Source of the DNA: Flaccisagitta enflata
Lineage: Eukaryota > Chaetognatha > Sagittoidea > Aphragmophora
Assembly (NCBI GenBank): GCA_965153355.1
Contig: OZ231126.1
Coordinates: forward strand, 36,270,001-36,334,000
Length of the DNA stretch: 64,000 nucleotides
Direction of reading: 5' to 3'
The notes beneath the pieces were generated by a model. That model was not told the origin of the DNA. It searched no databases and worked only from the letters and a program-made list of their open reading frames with translations. The first letter of the stretch is position 1; each line of letters opens with the position of its first letter. Below are positions 16,089 through 28,223 of this stretch, one piece after another. Made by a program: the position numbers and the translations under genes.

Positions 16089-17028
16089 TCATTTTTTTTT
16101 CTTTCCTTTTTTTGAGCACAGATTTGACTGTGCGGCGTCTTAGCTTTTTCGCAACCGAGCTGAAAAAAAAAAATGCGGATTTCAATGACAAGATTACAAA
16201 AAAAAAAAATTTCAAGGAGACCCCGAATTAGCTGCCCTTCCCACACAGACTGCCCCTTTCCTAACAAAGAGTGAACGGGCAAACTTAGTATGGAAACCGC
16301 GCGGTGCGTGTTGATATGGTTTAGATACGTCAGTTTTGTAATATTGTCGAATCTCACGCTGCCTAGCCTTAGCTCCGCTCTTGTGTCCGCTCTTGCTTTT
16401 ACTATAAAACCAGTGGACATTTTTGTTGCAATACCGTTAGCCGTTAGGTTAACTGCTTCCTGCCATAATGGAAGCGGTCAAAATAAAATTTTCTGGATTA
16501 GGTTAAGACGGGATGTTTCAGACCAGTCGATATATCCTCGCGTAATTAGATGCGTCCTCGTATCTCTAGATATGTCATGCCCGTCCATTGCCCTGGTCTA
16601 ATGCACAGGTAAGAGGGTAGTTTTTCCAAATCCAATCTTTGAGGGAGTTTCTATTCATAACATACATATCTTATCATATCATAACATATCTTATCATATC
16701 ATATCATATCTTAAACTTAACGCATTGATTTAGGCATCTCTTTGCCGTATTTTGGTTATCATTCGTTTGATACACGGACTCCGGGTTCGATGCTTCGCTA
16801 ACAACTGTAAGAAAAAATCACACTAACAAAAATGTAGCCAAGAAAAAGCTATAGGGTGCAAAGGGGGAAAGTATGATTGAGCCTCTAGTCTAAATGAAAA
16901 CTGTGATTGAGTTCTTTTGGGTGAAGGTGAAGTGCTACACTTTCGACATTAATGAACATGCTCTGCGTGGAAAAGTTTTCAAAAGCAGAACGAAAGTAAA
17001 TTTACTTGCAACCTGCAAGTCAAGAATC
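16089..17028. other. Intergenic
   Basis: Includes a family 1 fragment at 16548 and ATATCTTATCAT-type short repeats near 16665-16712. No gene recognised. Confidence 0.4.
16548..16600 (+). mobile_element. Family 1 5' fragment, AGATGCG subfamily
   Basis: AGATGCGTCCTCGTATCTCT followed by a degraded CCGTCC stretch; one stem mismatch. Confidence 0.5.
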
Positions 17029-17256
<228 letters not shown>

Positions 17257-17268
17257 TTAGAAGGGAAG

Positions 17269-17269
<1 letters not shown>

Positions 17270-17347
<78 letters not shown>

Positions 17348-17510
17348 CAGAGAGACAGAGAGACAGAGAGACAGAGTGACAGAGGCAAAGACAGAGACAG
17401 AGACAGAGACAGAGAGACGGAGACATAGACAGAGACAAAGAGACAGAGACAGAGACAGAGAGACTGACAGAGACAGAGACAGAGTGACAAAGACAGTGAC
17501 AGAGAGAGGG
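17270..17510 (+). repeat. (GA)n followed by GACAGA repeats
   Basis: Pure GA to about 17341, then variant GACAGAGA units. Confidence 0.95.
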
Positions 17511-17597
17511 GTGAATTAGTGTCAAAATGTGTTTCGGTTCTTCTTTCATCCTCTTTTTAGATGCGTCCTCGCATCTCTATAAGAGGGTGTGTCCCTG

Positions 17598-17637
<40 letters not shown>

Positions 17638-18006
17638 ACGCGAAAATTTCAAAACACGATTTTCAAGGTTTTCTCTTCATTTCTCTTCATGAATCTTCTT
17701 GTCTCTTATATTTCTACTGTCTCTTATATTTCTAATGTCTCTTTCATCTCTTTCGTCTCTTTTGTCTCTTCTGTCTCTTATGTCTCCTATATGTCTCTTA
17801 TATCTCCTATGTCTGTTATTTCTCTTATGTATCTTAGGTCTCTTATGTCTCTTATGTCTCTTATGTCTCTTTGTCTCTTTTGTCTCCTAAACGTCTCCTA
17901 AACGTCTCCTATATGTCTCTTATGTCATATATGACTCTCATATGTCTCTTTTGTCTCTTATGTCTGTTATGTCTCTTATATCTCTTATGTCTCTTATGTC
18001 TGTTAT

Positions 18007-18809
18007 GGCAGTTTCTCCTATAAACTGGGCCGGCCAAAATCAAGCGCCTGATTGAGTTAACATTGAAAAAAATAACATAATTTAATGATAGTTGCATCTA
18101 TCAGCTTGAACTTTTGATTCCAGGCTCAGAATTTGATACTATTTTTATTCATACTGAAAAAATCACTTAAAGTCTTAAACTGTGTTTAATTATATGAATT
18201 TTTATGAAAAACAGTGTGACATAAGTGTGACAAGGTGTTAACTCGATAGGACATTTTTTTAAAAATCAATATCTCCGGCTAGAATTGACATAAAGGTCTG
18301 AAATTTGGCGTGTAACCTGGGTTATGTCTTTACTGAATAGGGGGGGAAAATGAATTTTTCCATCACGCTTAAAGTATGTTGTTTTGTGTATAGCATATTG
18401 TTATATCAAAATTCAATGTTTTATCATTTTTGACAAATCAACTATGAGTGAACTTTTTCCATAGTAAATGACCACCAATCACAATGAAATATTTTATGTT
18501 TCTTTAGGAATAGCAGTGGTACAAAAATGACCCATAGTCGGATAGGCTTGACATTTTCTTGGTGTCTTTATCATAGTAGATATGAAGTGTGACACAAGTG
18601 TGACAGGGAAAATAGGCTTATTTGGCTCTACTTTTGGCCACCTAACCTATCAAAATCTTGACTATGATGCATGTGTGTTGGACACTTGGTTCCAGGAGAT
18701 GTATCAGAACAGTTATCATTATGAACAAAATAATTAATGGGAGGAAACTGTGTTTTTCTGCCTACCAAATCATGTTTTTCAGCTGGCCCACTTTATAGGA
18801 GAAATTGCC
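18007..18809. mobile_element. MITE-like element nested in 9-bp array
   Basis: Inverted ends GGCAGTTTCTCCTATAAACT and its imperfect complement (TTTATAGGAGAAATTGCC). Flanks are TTAT at 18003-18006 and 18810-18813, a 4-bp target duplication, although the surrounding 9-mer also ends TTAT. No transposase frame. The superfamily is not assigned. Confidence 0.82.
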
Positions 18810-19035
18810 TTATGTCTCTTATATCTCTTATGTCTCTTATATCTCTTATATCTCATATGTCTCTTATATCTCTTATATCTCTGAGGCCTCTTATGTCTCT
18901 TATGTCTCTTCATGTCCTTTCATGTCTTTATATGTCTCTTATGTCTCCTCATGTTTCCTCATGCTTCCTCATGTCTCTTCATGTCTCTTCATATCTCTCC
19001 ATGTCTCTCCAAGTCCCTTCATTTCTCTTCGTGAG

Positions 19036-19212
19036 GATGAGGCGGGGGGCGTGGGGATAGAGGGGAGGCGTGGGGGGGAGGCGTGGGGGGGACGGGTGGA
19101 GGAAGGGGAGGGTAGGCGTGGGGGGGACGGGTGGAGAGGTGTGGGGGGAGGCGTGGGGGAGGGGGTGGTGAGGTGGGGGGGAGGGAGGGGTGGAGAAGCA
19201 TGGGGGGGAGAG
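19036..19212 (+). repeat. G-rich tandem block
   Basis: GAGGCGTGGGGGGG-type units, many runs of four or more G; potential G-quadruplex DNA. It is a module of the enclosing family 1 element. Confidence 0.85.
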
Positions 19213-19625
19213 GAATCAGTTTATATTTTTCTCTTTATCTCGATATTTCTGAATCTTTATATTTTCATATCATTATATCTTAATATCTTTATATCTCAAT
19301 AATTTGTATGATAATATCTTACGTCAAAAGAGGACGCATCTATTGGACATCTCTTGGCCTTGTTTTTTTTTTTGACAAGCGGGCAACATCCCAAAAAAAG
19401 ATTTCGGGGGAAAATGGGAACATTTCCAAGCTATCGTGAAGGGAGAAATGTTTCAAGTTGGCAATTGACTGAAAACAACGACCTATCAACAACATCACTT
19501 GACAACATTTCTCGGCTATCAACAATAGCTCACGACAATCGAAAATGCGACAATAAGAGGCTAAAAAAAAAAAAAAAACTAAGGACGTTGGTGTATGTAT
19601 AGCGATACCAGCACAACAAGATTGA

Positions 19626-19751
<126 letters not shown>

Positions 19752-19760
<9 letters not shown>

Positions 19761-21203
19761 CATGCCCATGCTCTGGCCGGCCCTATTGGGCACATTGTTA
19801 ATTTTTCTCTGCTCTCAGAGGCAGTCCCCTCAAGCTTCAAGGACGCTAGAGTTAGCCCTATATTTAAGAAGGGATCGAGATTGGATCCGTCGAATTATAG
19901 GCCTGTGAGTATATTAAATGCCATGTCCAAAGTTCTTGAGAGGGCCGTCAGTGAGCAGTTTGTACAGTATTTGGAAAAGAACAAATTATTGACAAAGTCT
20001 CAATCTGGCTTTCGTAGTAAATTTTCGACTGACACTTGTATTATTGGGCTGACAGATTACATAAGGGGCGAAATTGCGAAAGGGCGTGTTGTTGGTATGG
20101 TTTTGCTCGACCTCCAAAAAGCCTTTGATTGTGTCGACCATGGAATATTGTTACGTAAACTGGAGGGTATGGGCGTGGGGTGTACTGATTGGTTCCGGTC
20201 GTATCTCACTGGCAGGCGTCAGTGTGTCTCAGTCGGCGGAGAAAGTTCAGATTTCCTCGAGGTAACCTGTGGGGTACCTCAGGGAAGCATCCTCGGCCCC
20301 ATACTTTTCCTGTGCTATATTAATGATATGGCGGCCGGTTTGAATTGTAAGGTTTCCCTTTACGCTGATGACAGCACACTGATTGCCTCTGGTGCAACGG
20401 GTAGTGAATTAGCGGCATATTTATCGGGAGAGCTTAAAAGTTGCCGAGATTGGATGACAGACAACAAATTGTCACTCCATCTTGGAAAGACAGAATGTAT
20501 GGTCTTTGGATCAAAGCGCAAACTTAAGTCGCTCGGAGATTTTCAGATTCAATGCGGTGATACTATTGTTGAAAAAGTGGAGACGGTCAAATATCTTGGC
20601 TTTTTATTGGATGAGCAGTTAAGCGGCGTTGCACATGTCAAGACAAGCATTAAAAAGATCTCGTCTAGATTGGCATTTCTTTACAGGAATAAACAACTAC
20701 TGAACTCTTCAGTTCGCAAGACTCTTTGCTCTGCATTAGTACAACCATACTTTGATTACTGCTGCTCATCCTGGTACAACAGCGTGACAATGGAATGTAA
20801 GAAAAAGCTTGATGTTTTACAACGCAAAATGATTCGCTTTATTCTCGATCTTGATTTTCGTGCACATGTTGATTGTACTCATTTGAAATGTCTGGGATGG
20901 CTCAATGTGTCGGATCGGGCTAAATATTTTAGATTGCTACATGTCTTTCGTATTAATTCGAATCAATCGCCTGAGTATCTCATGGAAAACTTCACGCGTG
21001 TTAATGCAATCCATGGTCATAGTACACGAGGTAGTGCAGCCAACTTTTTTGTTCCGAAAATTGGTAGTACGGAAATTCTTAAAAGGAGCTTTTTTTTCAG
21101 TGGTATTAACGACTGGAACTCACTTCCTCTTACTATTAAATCTATACGTAGTGAAAAGTCTTTCAAATCTAGTTTAAAGGCATACATGGCTGCTATGTAT
21201 TGA
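19752..21203 (+). CDS. LINE reverse transcriptase, N-terminally truncated
   Basis: Open from the (CAA)n junction to a TGA. The recognisable protein starts around 19761 and no initiator ATG of its own is present, so this is a partial ORF2. Residues encode the usual non-LTR RT series: SPIFKKG and NYRPVSIL near the start, LLDLQKAFDCVDH (motif A, two Asp), GVPQGSILGPILF (motif B), LYADDSTL (motif C, catalytic ADD), then KTECMVFG and VKYLGFLLD of the thumb region. The C-terminal part with FDYCCSSWYNS, LDVLQRKMIRFIL and LGWLNVSDRAKYF is typical of the Jockey/CR1-like superclade. The roughly 480-codon frame has no stop or frameshift, suggesting recent insertion. It would copy element RNA at a nicked target if made in full. 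The clade is inferred from motifs only. Confidence 0.9.
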
Positions 21204-21416
21204 CTACGATTTTATTTTTCCTCTTTTTTGCTTGATACTAATCGAGTTTTTATCCTTTTTAACTTTTAAGATTTACCAGTTTATCATGCTATAATTAGTC
21301 GCGGACTCCAATGGAAATAAGTTAATACTTTTTTGGGCCATCCGCAGATTCGACTATTTTGTACTTGGTGATTGATAATCTTGTACGGTCTAATCTAAAT
21401 ACATTACATTACATTA
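19761..21416 (+). mobile_element. 5'-truncated non-LTR retrotransposon within (CAA)n
   Basis: Contains the C-terminal ORF (reverse transcriptase plus downstream region), about 200 bp of 3' UTR and a terminal ACATT tandem (about 21404-21416), then (CAA)n. The upstream endonuclease and ORF1 are absent, as is usual for incomplete target-primed reverse transcription. Both flanks are the same (CAA)n microsatellite in the same register of strand, so the copy appears to have landed inside it. Confidence 0.9.
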
Positions 21417-21834
<418 letters not shown>

Positions 21835-21866
21835 TCTTCACCTTCATCAATTGTCACGAAACGATA

Positions 21867-22846
21867 TAACTATGGCAAAATAAAAAAGCGAACGAATTTT
21901 GAGAGAGCAAAAACATAAGAAGATGTTGACCAATTTGCACAAAATTTACAGGCAATGATAACTATGATTTGGACTATGTCTGGTTATAATTTCATCAAAA
22001 TCCGTTGAATACTTTAGCCGTTATCACGTTTTTACTGAAGTCACCTCTTTTTTTGACTGCCAGAGATGACATTTATCCTAAATCAAAATAATTCCATTTT
22101 TAGTAAAATTAGCATTGTGCAAAAAGTTTTGGGAGTTTTGTTATGATTTTTGAATTGTAGTCTGATGGTGCTATTTACTAATACTAGGCAAAATTCGCTT
22201 CTACTCAGATAAAGTCTAGTGGGGTAGATATTGGTTGATTGTAAGCTTGCTCAGGATAAGAAATATTCAGCTACCTGTAAGAATATTTTTGCAATTTGTT
22301 AGACTAAATATGCTTCCATCTTCACAAAAATTTTACTGGAGATTACTGATATGTACAAAAGTTACCGGTTAAAAAATTATGATAATCGGTAAAAAACTAT
22401 GGCCATAGCATTACTTTATATTTCAGGTTTCATCTTCATTAACTTCATTCTTAAACCCATAAAAATTTTTTTTTTGGAAAATTTGCTGTTTCTGCTAAAA
22501 TAATCGGAGTTTCGTTATGAAATTTTTACCACAGTCTGCTAACAATGTGGTCTACTTCCACTTCAAATTTCATCAAAATCGGTTTAGATTTAGTGTGGTT
22601 TTTTAAAATTTGTTTTTTCATTCTTTGAATATTCTTACGTGTGTATGTTGAATTTCTGATCATCGGACAAGCACTTTTTAAAAATCTATAATTCCTAAAC
22701 TATTTTTAGCAGGACATCGATTTTTTCAGTGATGCTTAATAATACCAAAAAGTAACTCCAGTAAAAATTTCAGCACACTGGGTGAATTTTCAAAGGATTT
22801 ATAGGCAAAAGAAGTAACTGTTCGCTTTTTTTTTTTGCCATAGTTA
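21867..22846. mobile_element. MITE, TAACTATGGCAAAA family, 980 bp
   Basis: Inverted ends TAACTATGGCAAAATAAAAA and its complement (TTTTTTTTGCCATAGTTA), each followed inward by GCGAAC. Same end consensus as the element at 53021-53634. No open frame of note. Confidence 0.83.
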
Positions 22847-23107
22847 GTCCAGATACAGACAAGGGGAATTTTTTCTAGAAAACGTATATCCATTATCCAG
22901 TAGCTTTTTATGTATATATGCCACGATACAGGAGGAAGAAGGAGAAGTAGGGAGGGGAAAAATGCCGAAACGATAAAAGAGCGATTATGATCTCCGCTTG
23001 CCATCGTTCTTCCCATTCGCCATTTCCCGTCGTTATACGATCAGCCTCCTCCTTTTCCTTCTTTCCTTATTTCATTTCTTCTTGGGCTTTCGTTTTTTTT
23101 TTCTTTT
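22847..23107. other. Intergenic, no recognised feature
   Basis: Short spacer before a family 2 cluster. Confidence 0.4.
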
Positions 23108-23175
23108 GGGCAGCGGCCCCGAAGGAGCCGATGACCTATGCTCTCACACATATGGGATATTTCCTCCTCCTTTTT
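23108..23175 (-). mobile_element. Family 2 end fragment
   Basis: GGGCAGCGGCCCCGAAGGAG...ATGACCTATGCTCTCACAC, interrupted after CCTCCTCC by a second complete end, as if another copy inserted into it. Confidence 0.75.
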
Positions 23176-23757
23176 GGGCAGCGGCCCTAAAGGGGTCGAT
23201 GACCTATGCTTTCACACATATGGGAAATTTTCTCCTTCTCCTCCTCCGTCCGTCCGTACCCCCCAGCTTTGAGGCCCAAATTCTAGTCCGGAGACCCAAA
23301 TCCCAGTCTTGTGGCCCGAATTCTATCCAAAAGGCCCAAATCCTAGCCTCTAGGCCCAAATTCTAGCCTGAGGACCCAAATCCCAGCCTTGAGGCCCAAA
23401 TCTCATCCTTGAGGCTCAAATGCCAGCTGTGAGGCCTAAATCAAAGCCTCAAGGTTCATATCCCAGCCTCAAGGATGAGATTTGGTCCTCAAGGCTGGGA
23501 TTTGGGTCTTCAGGCTAGAATTTGGGCCTTGAGGCTAGGATTTGGGCCTGGATAAATTTGGGCCACAAGACTGGGATTTGGGTCTCGGACTAGAATTTGG
23601 GCCTTGAAGTCAGGGCGGGCGGCGGAGGAGGAGAAAAAATTATATGTGAAAGCATAGGTCATCGACATGGGCCGCTGCCCTGCTCCCCCTCAACTTCAAG
23701 CACAACCTATTAGGGCAGGGCACGGGTACCGCTGACCATCTAACGCTTTTGCGACTA
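23176..23757 (-). mobile_element. Family 2 element, ATGACCTATGC type
   Basis: Left GGGCAGCGGCCC...ATGACCTATGCTTTCACAC, a palindromic core of GAGGCCCAAATCCYAGCCTY units, an inverted right arm, then GGGCAGGGCACGGGTACCGC and terminal CGCTTTTGCGACTA (GCG/CGC hairpin). Confidence 0.86.
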
Positions 23758-23771
23758 TTATTCTTCTTTTT

Positions 23772-24311
23772 GGGCAGCGGCCCCGAAGGGGACGAAGTCC
23801 CGTAGAACACAGGGGGACTTTCGTTTGTTCGTTTGTTCGTTCGTTTGTTCGTTCGTTCATTCGTTCGTTCGTTTGTTCGTTCGTTCGTTCGTTTGTCCGT
23901 CCGTTCGTCCCCCCCTCATTGGGCCCCTCAGGATTTAAATCTGGCCTCTGAGACCTCAAATCTGGCCTCTCAGGCATCAAATCCAGCCTCTCAGACCTCA
24001 AATCCAGCCTCTCAGGCCTCAAATCCAGCCTCCCAGGCCTCAAATCCAACCTCTCAGGCTTCAAACCTGGCCTCTCAGGCCTTAAATAAGGCTTCACAGG
24101 TCTCAAACCTGGCCTCTCAGGCCTCAAATTAGGCCTCTCAGGACTCACATCAGCTATCCACTTCTTCAGGTAGGACGAACGAAAGTCCCCCTGTGTTCTA
24201 CAGGACTTTGTCCCCTTCGAGGCCGCTGCCCTGCTTCCCCTCACTCCAAATCACAATCACTCAAAGCAGGGCAACGGGTATCGCTGACCACATATTGCCC
24301 TTGGGCGACCT
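23772..24311 (-). mobile_element. Family 2 element, ACTTTCGTTCG type
   Basis: Inverted arms of about 60 bp with a CGTT array and CTCTCAGGCCTCAAATC units. Right terminal hairpin is GCCC-TT-GGGC, a different sequence from its neighbours but the same shape. Starts 14 bp after the previous copy. Confidence 0.86.
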
Positions 24312-24344
24312 GTTCTTCTTCCTCTTCCTCTTCTTCTTCTTCTT

Positions 24345-24852
24345 TTCCGCCCCCCGCCCCCCCCACTTTGATCCCAGTCTCGATGTTCCAAACCCAGCCT
24401 CAAGGCCACAATCCTAGCGTCAAGGCCACAATCCTAGCGTCAAGGCCCCAATCTTAGCTTAGCCTTGAGGCTCCAATTCCTGCCTCTAGGCTCAAATTGC
24501 GGCCTTAAGGCTCCAATCCTAGCTTGAGGCTCCAATCCCAGCGTCAAGGCTACAATCCCAGCTTTAAGGCTACAATCCCAGCGTTGAGGCTCCAATCCCA
24601 GCCTTGAGGCTCCAACTCCAGCCTCCAGGCTCCAATTTCGGTCTTGGGGCTGGGACCCCAGCCCTGAGGCGCGAACCTCAGCCAAGAGGCTCCAATCCTA
24701 GCTGCGTGGCTCAAATCCTAGCCTCAAAGCTCAAATCTTAGCCCAGCATAGGTCATCGGCTCCTTCGTGGCTGCTGCCCCTCTCACTTTTATATTTCAAA
24801 TACACTAACTTAGGGGCAACGGGTACAGCTGACTATCGGACACTTTTGCGAT
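24345..24852 (-). mobile_element. Family 2 element, degraded left end
   Basis: AGGCTCCAATCCYAGC-type repeats, then GCATAGGTCATCGGCTCCTTCGTGGCTGCTGCCCC, TAGGGGCAACGGGTAC and CACTTTTGCGAT. The left arm hairpin is not recognisable. Confidence 0.75.
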
Positions 24853-25130
24853 ATTTTTTCTTTTTAAGGGAGGATTTTTTTCTTATGTGCCCTTTACTTT
24901 CTCTTATCTCGTCGGAATCGCAGGGGAAATCTTTAGAGATTTGATTTTTTTTTTCTGCTGTCTTTCTTTTTCTTTTTTTCTGCCTAAAAGTCTAAACCAC
25001 GCGAGTTAAAAAAAGATGTGTTTTTATCTCCATTTTTCTGTAATTTATTATTTCTAAACAAATAAAGACTCATTTGAGAGATATTCAAAAATTCTTCCCT
25101 TCCAATTCAAGATTCCCGACGTAAATTTTT
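24853..25130. other. Intergenic, T-rich
   Basis: No gene or element seen. Confidence 0.4.
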
Positions 25131-25462
25131 AGTCGCGTGCACGCGACTCTACACCTTGGTCTGTCGGTCGGTCCGTCGGTCCCGTAACGTTTCTAAATTT
25201 TTGACGTTTTTTATCATTTTTCAACATTTTTTTAGCATTTTTTAGCATTTTTTAACATTTTTTAGCATTTTTGACATTTTTGGCATTTTAACATTTTTTA
25301 ACCTTTTTTAACATTTTTTAACATTTTTTAACATTTTCTAACATTTTTTAACATTTTTTAACATTTTTTAACATTTCTTACCATTTCTTAACTTTTCATC
25401 ATTTCTGTACATTTTGTTTGTCATTTCCAGACGCACGCGACTGTTCCCCTCTTGGGCTTGTT
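25131..25462 (+). mobile_element. Family 1 element with AACATTTTTT array
   Basis: 5' AGTCGCGTGCACGCGACT, GTCGG array, about 20 units of an 11-bp AACATTTTTTA repeat, then GCACGCGACT (inverse of the first ten bases) and CTTGGGCTTGTTTT. Confidence 0.82.
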
Positions 25463-25556
25463 TTCATATGCGGTAAAATATATTTCTAAACATTGATGAA
25501 GATATAGAAGTACATTTTTTTGAATTCGAGTGGTATCTCCTTTCCTATCGCCGCTC

Positions 25557-25605
25557 TGTCTCTCTCTCTTTCTCTTTCTCTTTCTCTTTCTCTTTCTCTT
25601 TCTCT

Positions 25606-25659
<54 letters not shown>

Positions 25660-26215
25660 CTTTTCTTCTTTTCTTCTTCTTCTTCTTCTTCTTCTTCTTC
25701 TTCTTCTTCTTCTTCTTCTTCTTCTTCTTCTTCTTCTTCTTCGTCTTCTTCTTCTTCTTCGTCTTCTTCGTCTTCTTCGTCTTCTTCTCCTCCGTCTCCT
25801 TCCTCTTCTTCTTCTTCTTCTTCTTCTTCTTCTTCTTCTTCTTCTTCTTCTTCTTCTTCTTCTTCTTCTTCTTCTTCTTCTTTTTCTTTTTCTTTTTCTT
25901 TTTCTTTTTCTTATTCTTTTTCTTTTCCTTTTTCTTCTTCTTCTTCTTCTTATCTTTTTCTTTTTCTTTTTCTTTTTCTTTTTCTTTTTCTTTTTCTTTT
26001 TCTTTTTCTTTTTCTTTTTCTTATCGTTTTTCTTTTTCTTTTTCCTTTTTCTTCTTCTTCTTCTTCTTCTTATCTTTTTCTTTTTCTTTTTCTTTTTCTT
26101 TTTCTTTTTCTTTTTCTTTTTCTTTTTCTTCTTCTTGTTCTTATTCTTATTCTTAATCTTCTTCTTTTTCTTTTTCTTTTTCTTTTTCCTTTTCTTCTCT
26201 TTCTCTTCTTCTTCA
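25557..26215 (+). repeat. Polypyrimidine tract, about 660 bp
   Basis: Successive blocks of (TCTTTC)n, (TC)n, (TTC)n and (TTTTTC)n, the last duplicated in long blocks separated by TTC runs with TTAT marks. Almost no purine on the + strand. Confidence 0.95.
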
Positions 26216-27684
26216 TGTACTTGGTTTGTCTTCTTCTTTTCTCGATTTTCTCTTTATTGAAATCGACATTTGTTCCCCTTTTTTATTGAGCAGATCTTTT
26301 CTTTAGATGCGCGATGAGGGCCATTTACAGGAAAGATAGATCAGAAAAAAACTTGCAGTTTTCCCGGTATTTTCTTTTTCTAGATTGTTTTTGTTTGTTT
26401 ATTTTTTTTCTTTCAAAACGTCCGCTGTCGAGTGAGCACTTTATCTGCTTTAAATGTCAGTTCTTCGAACCTTTCCGTAGCTTCCCATCTTGCCGCATGG
26501 CTCATACGAGAACCCTCTACACTCTCATTCCCGTCCAATTATATCTTTTTTGGGTCAACACGATTTATTTTTCTCATGGGCTTCGAACCCGCGTAGTTTA
26601 CTCCCCCATATCCCTTGGGTTTTTTGTGCTTATTGGAAGATATTTGAAATCATTCTCATCGCTTTACCGACCCGTTTGCACGTAACCCAGCAATGCCTCC
26701 TGCCGTCTTCACATCCGGCTCCGGTATCATCTTTCTTTACTTTTTTTTTCCATTTCCCTCTGATTTCTCCTTCCCTTTTAAGGGTCTTTCCACCATGTTT
26801 ATCCTCGCATCTCTCGTTTGGCTTCCTTGGAGTTGGAGTTTGCCCTAGAGTCACTTTGATTCCGCCATTGAGCGTCAGCGGCATGTTTGTCTTCGCCATG
26901 TTTGTCTGCGCCATGTTTGTCTGTGCCACGTTTGTCTGCGCCATGTTTGTCTACGCCTGTAGCATTTCGTCAGCTTAGCATTCCTTCCATATTCTACCCT
27001 TTGATGGTATCATCGAAACTATCCTGTAACGACCTACAAAAATAATATGAATTTTCCTAGAAACTCTTAGAATTGGTCTCTTTTCTTGTCGTCAGTAAAT
27101 TTAGAGCAAACCTTATAATAACATTATTTGGAGTTTTCATTTCACATTCGATTTCTTTTTATCTTATATCAAATAACTAAACATTCTCCAATTCTGACCC
27201 CGTTTATGTTCGCCTCATCGATAACGATGATGTTCCTATACTCTGTGACGCAGAAACAGTATAGGGCGGGACAAGACCCACCGTTAGGAATCAAAATAGA
27301 GGCTGGTCGGATGTACAACTTTTTTTGCGGCCTTGTTGGCAGGAAACGACCACAAATGGAGCGGATCTTCTTACTCCCCTTCATCACACCGATCATCATT
27401 TTGAGCATGCTCCTTCTGGAAGGCCTGCGGGAATTCATAACTTTTTACCTTTTCTCACGACTTTTTTTTTTTTTTTTAATCACTTTCTTTTTCTTTTTCT
27501 TTTCTTTTTTATTGCCCTTTTTTTCGTTTGCCTTCTTTTATTATTGGAGGCGGTGGAAACCTGAGACTCAAAATCCCCGCTGTTATTGCAAAGACTGTAA
27601 CGCCATCATTTCCCTCTTATCTGCTGAGAATTTTCTTGGCGATAATGTCAATTGCCCGAGAGACGATAAGGAGCAAAACGAGAG
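26216..27684. other. Intergenic
   Basis: Contains a 15-bp tandem (GCCATGTTTGTCTGC, five units, 26882-26956). Open frames around 26490-26978 and 27128-27470 have no recognisable domain and are not called. Confidence 0.4.
26882..26956 (+). repeat. 15-bp tandem repeat, five units
   Basis: GCCATGTTTGTCTGC with single-base variants; length divisible by three. Confidence 0.9.
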
Positions 27685-27833
<149 letters not shown>

Positions 27834-28074
27834 ATAATATGATTTAATATTTGAAAATTTTCTTCAAGCTTAAGCACACACGATCGTGATTGGAAAGCAA
27901 ACAATTGCGCTGATTGCTGATGAAAAGTCAGATTTATCTTTTTTTACGGTTTCACTTCTACCCGACAAAAAGGAGGAGAAAACCATCTGCGAGCGGCACT
28001 GAGATGGTAAAAGATGAAAAATGATAGAGTAGAATCACATTTAATGGAATGAGGATAGCATACATCAAGTAATG

Positions 28075-28075
28075 C

Positions 28076-28131
<56 letters not shown>

Positions 28132-28159
28132 TTACAGACACACAGACACACAGACACCC

Positions 28160-28215
<56 letters not shown>
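28075..28215 (+). repeat. (CAGA)n microsatellite
   Basis: CAGA tetranucleotides with CACA variants, followed by GACCGACCAACC units to about 28280. Confidence 0.95.

Positions 28216-28223
<8 letters not shown>

Larger units (their letters stand above)
17559..19364 (+). mobile_element. Family 1 element, long AGATGCG type, with nested MITE
   Basis: 5' hairpin AGATGCGTCCTCGCATCT, CTCTATAAGAGGGTGTGTCC and (GTCT)n, then a long array of the 9-mer GTCTCTTAT (about 17690-18006 and 18810-19025). This is followed by a G-rich block (about 19036-19212) and ATATCTTTAT repeats. It ends AGGACGCATCT, the exact inverse of the first 11 bases, and CTTGGCCTTGTT. The modules match the minus-strand copy at 34410-35188 in order. 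An 803-bp MITE interrupts the 9-mer array. Confidence 0.85.

Noticed and set aside
16780-16815. GGGTTCGATGC as a tRNA T-arm
   Set aside because: No paired stem, A box or acceptor arm could be found around it.
21297-21355. TTAGTCGCGGACTCC as a family 1 5' end
   Set aside because: It is part of the LINE 3' UTR; the following CTCTATAAGAGG and GTCC array are absent.
25520-26260. 246-codon frame of Leu/Phe
   Set aside because: Produced by the polypyrimidine tract; no non-repeat domain.
26300-26320. AGATGCGCGATG as a family 1 5' end
   Set aside because: Lacks the second hairpin arm and the array.
26490-26978. 162-codon frame ending in a 15-bp repeat
   Set aside because: Coding potential rests on the tandem repeat; no domain recognised.
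27128-27470. Hydrophobic frame resembling a membrane protein
   Set aside because: No recognisable family, T-rich base composition explains the hydrophobicity, and it runs into (GA)n.
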